Shown here one piece after another: positions 59,906 to 64,000 of a stretch of 64,000 bases of DNA. The notes below the pieces were generated by a model. The model did not search any database. It was not told the origin of the DNA and saw nothing but the letters and a program-made list of their open reading frames with translations. The first letter of the stretch is position 1. Each line of letters starts with the position of its first letter. Origin of the DNA: Micromonospora zamorensis (lineage in GTDB: Bacteria; Actinomycetota; Actinomycetes; Mycobacteriales; Micromonosporaceae); the NCBI RefSeq assembly GCF_900090275.1, contig NZ_LT607755.1, forward strand, positions 2,790,001 to 2,854,000, in the 5' to 3' direction. The translations under genes and the position numbers were made by a program.

Positions 59906-61138
59906 TCAGCGGGAAGCGACGGGTGCGACCGGTTGCGGTTGCGGGGTCGCTGGCCAGGTGAGTCGGCGTACGCCGGGGACGAGGGCCGTGCCCGCGCAGG
60001 AGGCGAGAACCAGCAGGCCGGCGACGGCCAGAGGCACGGGCGCGCCGAACGCGTCGGCGGCCAGCGGCGCCAGCGCGTACCCCAGCGGCATGGCGCCGAG
60101 CGACACCAACCAGTCGTACGAGGTGACGCGGGCCAGCACCTCCGGTGGGAAGTGGTGCTGCACGACGGTCTCCCAGACCGGGTTGAGGTAACCGAGGGCG
60201 GTCAGCGCCACCGCGTAGGCGACGATCACCGCCGGGGCGGGCGCGGCGACGGCGAGCAGGAAGAGCGGCGCGGCGTAGCAGGCCAGCCCGAGGTTGGCCA
60301 GCAGCACCGGTCGGCGTAGCCGGACCCGTCCGGCCAGCAGCGATCCGACGAGCATCCCGACCGCGCCGGCCTGCAACAGCACCACCCAGGTCGTCTCACC
60401 GCCGAGGCGGTCGATGGCGACGGCCGGCCCGAGGGTCATCAGCACGGCGGCGGCACCGTTCCACACGCCGTGCCCGAGCAGGCTGGTCCAGAACCAGTCG
60501 CGGGCACGTACTTCACCGAAGCCGTGCCGCAGGTCGGCGAGGACGGAACGGCGGGGCACCGGGACGTGGCGGACCCGCAGCAGCCCGAGCAGGACGGCGC
60601 TGAGCCCGAACGACGCACTGTCGAGGATGAACGCCCAGCCGGGGCCGGCAGCCCAGATCAGCGCGCCGGCCAATGCCGGCCCGGCGAGGCGACTGGTGTT
60701 GGCGGTCATGCCCATCAGGGCGTTGGCCCGCTGCCGGTCGGCGGGCTCGACGGTGCCGGCGACCAGTGGACACGCGGTCGGAATGGCGAACGCCGACGCG
60801 GTGCCGCCGAGCGCGGACGCCACGACAACCATGGTCAGCGACGGGTCGCTGCCGAGCAGCTCCACGCCGACGGCGAGCTGGGTCGCGCAGCGCACCAGGT
60901 CGGCCGCCATGGCGACCCGACGGGCGTCGAACCGGTCGGCCACGACACCGCCCAGTGGCAGCAGGAGCAGTCGGGGGATCATCGCCGCGGCGAGGACCAC
61001 GGCCAGCGCGCCGGTGGAGCCGGTGGCCCGCAGCACGGCCAGGGCCAGAGCGGCGGGCACCACCGCCTCGCCGAGAGCCGAGACGGTACGGCCCAGGAAC
61101 AGCAACCGGAAGGCGGGGATGCGCAGCGGGTGAGCCAT
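59906..61138 (-). CDS. MFS efflux transporter controlled by a MarR protein
   Basis: 410 residues from ATG 61138 (MAHPLRIPAFRLLFLGR; an upstream in-frame start is not family-like). 12 TM segments, MFS_3: VVADRFDARRVAMAADLVR near 62-80 and a second-half LTALGYLNPVWETVVQHHF near 305-323. Divergent from a MarR gene with three 15-bp-spaced repeats between the starts, so it should be repressed by MarR and induced by its ligand. Confidence 0.87.
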   Translation of the reverse strand: MAHPLRIPAFRLLFLGRTVSALGEAVVPAALALAVLRATGSTGALAVVLAAAMIPRLLLLPLGGVVADRFDARRVAMAADLVRCATQLAVGVELLGSDPSLTMVVVASALGGTASAFAIPTACPLVAGTVEPADRQRANALMGMTANTSRLAGPALAGALIWAAGPGWAFILDSASFGLSAVLLGLLRVRHVPVPRRSVLADLRHGFGEVRARDWFWTSLLGHGVWNGAAAVLMTLGPAVAIDRLGGETTWVVLLQAGAVGMLVGSLLAGRVRLRRPVLLANLGLACYAAPLFLLAVAAPAPAVIVAYAVALTALGYLNPVWETVVQHHFPPEVLARVTSYDWLVSLGAMPLGYALAPLAADAFGAPVPLAVAGLLVLASCAGTALVPGVRRLTWPATPQPQPVAPVASR

Positions 61139-61151
61139 GGCCACAACATAC

Positions 61152-61193
61152 TTCGACGCCGAACCTTTCGGCAATGAATATTTCGGCGCTGAG
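61152..61193. promoter_or_regulatory. Triple 12-bp repeat operator between MFS and marR
   Basis: TTCGACGCCGAA (61152-61163), TTCGGCAATGAA (61167-61178) and TTCGGCGCTGAG (61182-61193) start exactly 15 bp apart. The first is a 4-bp-arm palindrome. They fill the divergent promoter and are probable MarR sites. Confidence 0.6.
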
Positions 61194-61206
61194 GTAAGCT
61201 GGTGCG

Positions 61207-61710
61207 GTGACCACCACTCCGGATGACGTCGACCGTCACATCGAGCGTTGGCTGCCCGTGGTGCCTGACCTCGACGCGGACGTCGAGGGTGCGGTGACCA
61301 GGATGATCAAGCTGATCCGGCACCTGCGGACGGTCAAGGAACGGGTTCTGGCCGACCTGGACCTGCCCGCTCACGAGTACGACACCCTGCACGCCCTGGC
61401 CGGCCGACGCGGCCGGGCAGCCCCCTCGGACCTCGCCGTGGATCTCGCGGTTGCCCCCGCCTCGATCACGGCCCGGGTCGACACCCTGCTCCGGCGGGGC
61501 TTTGTGCGCCGGATTCCGTCGACAGTCGACCGCCGGCGGGTGGACGTGGAGCTGACCGACGCGGGTCAGGCCGCCTGGCGTGGGGCGATGGAGATCCAGG
61601 GCGCAGAGGAGCACCGCCTGCTCGGCGCGCTCACAGCGACCGAACGGCGACAACTCTCCGACCTGTTGCGCCGGGTGATGCTCGTCGCCGAACAGCCGAA
61701 GGTCGACTGA
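61207..61710 (+). CDS. MarR family transcriptional regulator
   Basis: 167 residues from GTG 61207. Winged HTH about 55-120: LPAHEYDTLHALAG, PSDLAVDLAVAPASITARVDTLLRRGFVRR and the wing STVDRRRVDVELTDAG. N-terminal dimerisation helix about 8-45. Represses the divergent MFS exporter by position. Confidence 0.9.
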   Translation: MTTTPDDVDRHIERWLPVVPDLDADVEGAVTRMIKLIRHLRTVKERVLADLDLPAHEYDTLHALAGRRGRAAPSDLAVDLAVAPASITARVDTLLRRGFVRRIPSTVDRRRVDVELTDAGQAAWRGAMEIQGAEEHRLLGALTATERRQLSDLLRRVMLVAEQPKVD

Positions 61711-61758
61711 GCAGGCTCGGAGAAATCGCGTGGCGCCTCGCGTACAGCTGATGCAAGG

Positions 61759-62283
61759 GTGACCGGCGTGACTGCGCATGCTCTGGCCGGAACCCTGGCC
61801 GACGACGGACGGCGACGGATCTTCGCAGCGATCGTGCTGGGTGCCACCAGCGCGACGGAGGTCGCCGAACGGACCGGCCTGCCGGCGCGGGTGGTGCTCA
61901 CCGGGGTCCGCCGGCTCGCCGACGCGGGTCTCGTCACCGGCGCGGACGGCTCGCTGGCGGTCGACGAGGCGTCGCTGCGGGCGGCCGCCCGCAACAGTCG
62001 CCCGGCCGACGACGCGGAGCCCGACGCCGACCCGGTGCTGCGGACCTTCCTGCGCGCGGGCGTCCTGGTGGGTCTGCCGGCGCAGCGCAGCCGACGGAGG
62101 GTCCTGCTGGCACATATCGCCGAGCGGTCGTTCGAACCGGGCACCCGCTATCCGGAGCGCGCCGTCGATGACGCGCTCAAGGCGTGGTGTGCGGCGGGCG
62201 GGTCGGATCACGCGACGCTGCGTCGGTACCTGATCGACGAGCGGTTGCTCACCCGTGAGCACGGCATCTACCAGCGGCCCTGA
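61759..62283 (+). CDS. HTH-DUF2087 protein
   Basis: 174 residues from GTG 61759. An N-terminal winged-helix-like part (about 10-60, ATEVAERTGLPARVVLTGVRRL) is followed by a DUF2087 C-terminus (RSFEPGTRYPERAVDDALKAW ... LRRYLIDERLLTREHGIYQR). Such proteins are predicted transcription factors of unknown signal. Confidence 0.85.
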   Translation: MTGVTAHALAGTLADDGRRRIFAAIVLGATSATEVAERTGLPARVVLTGVRRLADAGLVTGADGSLAVDEASLRAAARNSRPADDAEPDADPVLRTFLRAGVLVGLPAQRSRRRVLLAHIAERSFEPGTRYPERAVDDALKAWCAAGGSDHATLRRYLIDERLLTREHGIYQRP

Positions 62284-62335
62284 TCGTCCGCTTGGCGAAC
62301 CGTCTCGTCGCGGAGGATCTTGCTAGCCTCGGCGC

Positions 62336-62812
62336 ATGACCTCCTGCACGCCCGCTGACGGCCCCCCGGATCTGTTGTTCCTGCTCTCCTGGGCGAGTCA
62401 CGCGCTGCAGACCGAACACGCCGCGGGGTTGGCCGAGCTCGGCATCTCGCCGCGGGCGCACTACGTGCTGGCGCAGGCGCGCACCGGAGACCTGACCCAG
62501 CGGCAGATCGGCGAGCGGTGCGGCGTGGACAAGACCACGATGGTCGTCACGCTCGACCAGTTGGAACGGGCCGGGCTGGCCGAGCGTCGCCCCGTGCCGA
62601 CGGATCGGCGCGCCCGGCTGGTCGCGGTGACCCCGGCGGGGGAGCAGGTCCTGCTGCGGGCGCGGCAGGTGGTCGAGCGCATCCAGGAGGACCTGCTCGC
62701 GACCCTGCCCGAGCAGGATCGCGAGGTGTTCCTGCGTGCCCTGGTGGCCCTGGTGACCGGTCCGTTGGCCACCAGCTCCCCGTACGCGCCAGGTAGCCGT
62801 TCGGGCTGTTAG
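62336..62812 (+). CDS. MarR family transcriptional regulator
   Basis: 158 residues. Winged HTH about 38-105: SPRAHYVLAQARTGDLTQRQIGERCGVDKTTMV, TLDQLERAGLAERRPVPTDRRARLV. Short C-terminal Ser/Gly tail. Followed by a DUF6069 membrane protein with a dyad operator (62822-62845) between, so the pair probably forms a MarR-controlled membrane unit. Confidence 0.88.
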   Translation: MTSCTPADGPPDLLFLLSWASHALQTEHAAGLAELGISPRAHYVLAQARTGDLTQRQIGERCGVDKTTMVVTLDQLERAGLAERRPVPTDRRARLVAVTPAGEQVLLRARQVVERIQEDLLATLPEQDREVFLRALVALVTGPLATSSPYAPGSRSGC

Positions 62813-62845
62813 TTCCGACAAAGATAGTTCCGAACAAGACTATCT
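62810..62845 (+). promoter_or_regulatory. Operator region upstream of the DUF6069 gene
   Basis: Perfect dyad AGATAGT-N10-ACTATCT (62822-62828 and 62839-62845). A direct repeat TAGTTCCGA occurs at 62810-62818 and 62825-62833, 15 bp apart. The left end overlaps the stop of the MarR gene. Confidence 0.55.
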
Positions 62846-62888
62846 GTTACGGTCGTACTCGTTCGTTTCCCCTGAACGAGGAGCCGTC

Positions 62889-63302
62889 ATGAGTGCTGCC
62901 GCCGTCACGACCCCCACCACCTCGACCCTGCGCCGCCGTGCCCTCGCTGTCGGCGTCGCCGTCGTGGCCTGCCTGGCCATCTGGTCGATCGGCGCGCTGG
63001 CCGGGGTCGACTACACCGTCGAGAGTCCGGGTAAGCCCGCCACGGTCATCGGTGCGGGCGCGATCTTCGTGGTCGCCCTGGGCGCCGCCCTGCTCGGCTG
63101 GGCCGTGTTGGCCCTGCTGGAGCGGTTCGCCCCACGGGCCGCCCGTCCGGTCTGGATCTCGCTGGCCGTTGCGGTGACCCTGCTGTCCCTCGTCCCCCTG
63201 GTCGGCGTCGAGGCCACCGGTGGCGCCAAGCTGACCCTCGGGGCGACACACGTTGCCGTGGCGGTCGCGCTGATCGCCCTGCTGCCCCGCCCTCGCCGCT
63301 AA
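62889..63302 (+). CDS. DUF6069 family membrane protein
   Basis: 137 residues, four hydrophobic segments near 18-38, 51-74, 87-104 and 113-132, with the DUF6069 pattern (TVESPGKPATVIGAGAIFVVALGAALLGW). Small four-TM protein of unknown function, often next to MarR/TetR regulators. Its stop overlaps the end of the convergent TetR gene by 4 bp. Confidence 0.8.
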   Translation: MSAAAVTTPTTSTLRRRALAVGVAVVACLAIWSIGALAGVDYTVESPGKPATVIGAGAIFVVALGAALLGWAVLALLERFAPRAARPVWISLAVAVTLLSLVPLVGVEATGGAKLTLGATHVAVAVALIALLPRPRR

Positions 63303-63988
63303 ACGGCCGGCGGTCGGCTGAGTTTGGCGGCCACGGCGTCGAGGACCCAGTCCAGGCCCGTCGCGAAGGATGCTTCGGCGTCCACGTCTGCGCCGTCGTG
63401 CACGGCCCTGGTCAGCGCCGGGAAGCGGCCCGTGGCCAACATTTTCGTCAGGTGGGGGCCGGAGGCGCGCTGCCATTCGCGTTTGGACAGGCCCGTGACG
63501 CGCTCGGCCCGCAGGTTCGCGATCTCGCGCCTGATCGCGCCGGTGAGGTAGGAACTGACGGTTTCCACGGCGCGCAGAACGGTGTCGATGTCGGCGAAGC
63601 CGTCGAGGGCGGCCAGCTTGGCCTCGGTCACGGCCATGCCGTTCGGTCCCAGGGTCGGACGGCCGCCGAGCAGGTCGGCCAGCCAAACGTGGCGCAGTGC
63701 GGCCTGCCTGGTGCGGTGGGCGAGGACGCGCAGCGCCTCTCGCCAGTCACCGGGCTGCTCTGCGGGGAGAATCTCGGCGTGGACCTCGTCCACCATGAGG
63801 TCGAACAACTCCTGCTTGGTGGAGATGTACCCGTACAGCCGCATCGGGCCGGCGTTCAGTCGGGCGGCGACCTTGCGCAACGACACCGCCTCCAGCCCGC
63901 CCTCGTCGGCCAACGCGATGGCGGCGGCGACGATCCGCTCGCGGTCGAGCGGCACGGGAGGATTCGACGGCTCGGGCCGGTCCCACAC
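63299..63988 (-). CDS. TetR/AcrR family transcriptional regulator
   Basis: 229 residues from GTG 63988 (TTG 63994 possible; a stop lies just upstream). HTH about 17-60: RERIVAAAIALADEGGLEAVSLRKVAARLNAGPMRLYGYI. The C-terminal domain is of the TetR_C_1 kind (VWLADLLGGRPTLGPNGM). Its promoter and target are beyond the right edge. Convergent overlap with DUF6069 gene. Confidence 0.88.
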   Translation of the reverse strand: MWDRPEPSNPPVPLDRERIVAAAIALADEGGLEAVSLRKVAARLNAGPMRLYGYISTKQELFDLMVDEVHAEILPAEQPGDWREALRVLAHRTRQAALRHVWLADLLGGRPTLGPNGMAVTEAKLAALDGFADIDTVLRAVETVSSYLTGAIRREIANLRAERVTGLSKREWQRASGPHLTKMLATGRFPALTRAVHDGADVDAEASFATGLDWVLDAVAAKLSRPPAV

Positions 63989-64000
63989 AGTCAATGGTCA

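Overview
This window is high-GC actinobacterial chromosome, most likely from Micromonosporaceae (Micromonospora-like). The assignment rests on the very high G+C, an RNA polymerase-binding protein RbpA, separate Lnt and polyprenol-phosphate-mannose synthase genes side by side, an XRE(DUF5753)/DUF397 pair, a maleylpyruvate-isomerase-fold protein and dense GTG/ATGA-coupled genes. No rRNA, tRNA, CRISPR array, IS element or prophage was recognised. The window starts inside an Lrp/AsnC regulator and ends at the start of a TetR gene.

Region by region. 1-4.6 kb: Lrp fragment, histidine phosphatase, CsbD, YnfA-like protein, a lipoprotein polysaccharide deacetylase, and an ECF-type sigma factor coupled to a one-TM protein. 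4.6-12.9 kb: a divergent lysine-catabolic cluster with kamA on the minus strand and kdd, amidohydrolase, kamD, kamE, kal and a MutL-type reactivase on the plus strand, most of them coupled by 4-bp overlaps. This covers lysine -> beta-lysine -> 3,5-diaminohexanoate -> 5-amino-3-oxohexanoate and the later 3-aminobutyryl-CoA deamination. The Kce cleavage enzyme is not in the window. 12.9-13.3 kb: no gene, but a promoter-like TTGACA box, strong internal pairing and a perfect terminator suggest a ~300-nt non-coding RNA. 13.3-18.2 kb: lnt, ppm1, fxsA, rbpA and a coiled-coil protein. 18.2-22.5 kb: an MFS gene, a TetR gene and an FMO/SDR pair that share an operator (ATCCA-N8-TGGAT). 22.5-27.7 kb: LysE exporter, DUF1992, GNAT, MFS, a possible 12-residue peptide, DinB-like protein and AraC regulator.

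27.8-32.8 kb: a secreted nagZ-namZ-amiE operon for peptidoglycan (muropeptide) breakdown. 32.8-40.7 kb: TPR-like protein, QorB-like/TetR pair, a rifampicin-monooxygenase-like gene with a short upstream leader ORF, an HxlR/DUF899/PPOX module in which the PPOX gene is frameshifted, and an S9 peptidase. 40.7-46.7 kb is the most accessory stretch: a duplicated HNH gene (one copy broken), a NUDIX gene, a SUKH-4-like immunity protein and a 638-residue secreted LPITG-anchored protein whose N-terminal part carries a deaminase-like HAE...PCxxxC signature. This looks like an unusual surface toxin/immunity pair.

46.7-64 kb: regulator/effector pairs (LysR/MFS-GNAT, a RsrR-like Rrf2 with a divergent NmrA-like gene, MarR/MFS, MarR/DUF6069), a GT39 glycosyltransferase, an aldo-keto reductase coupled to a DinB protein, a VOC protein and an XRE-DUF397 pair. 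Several divergent promoters carry clear dyad or repeated operators, reported separately. All functions are inferred from sequence reading only.
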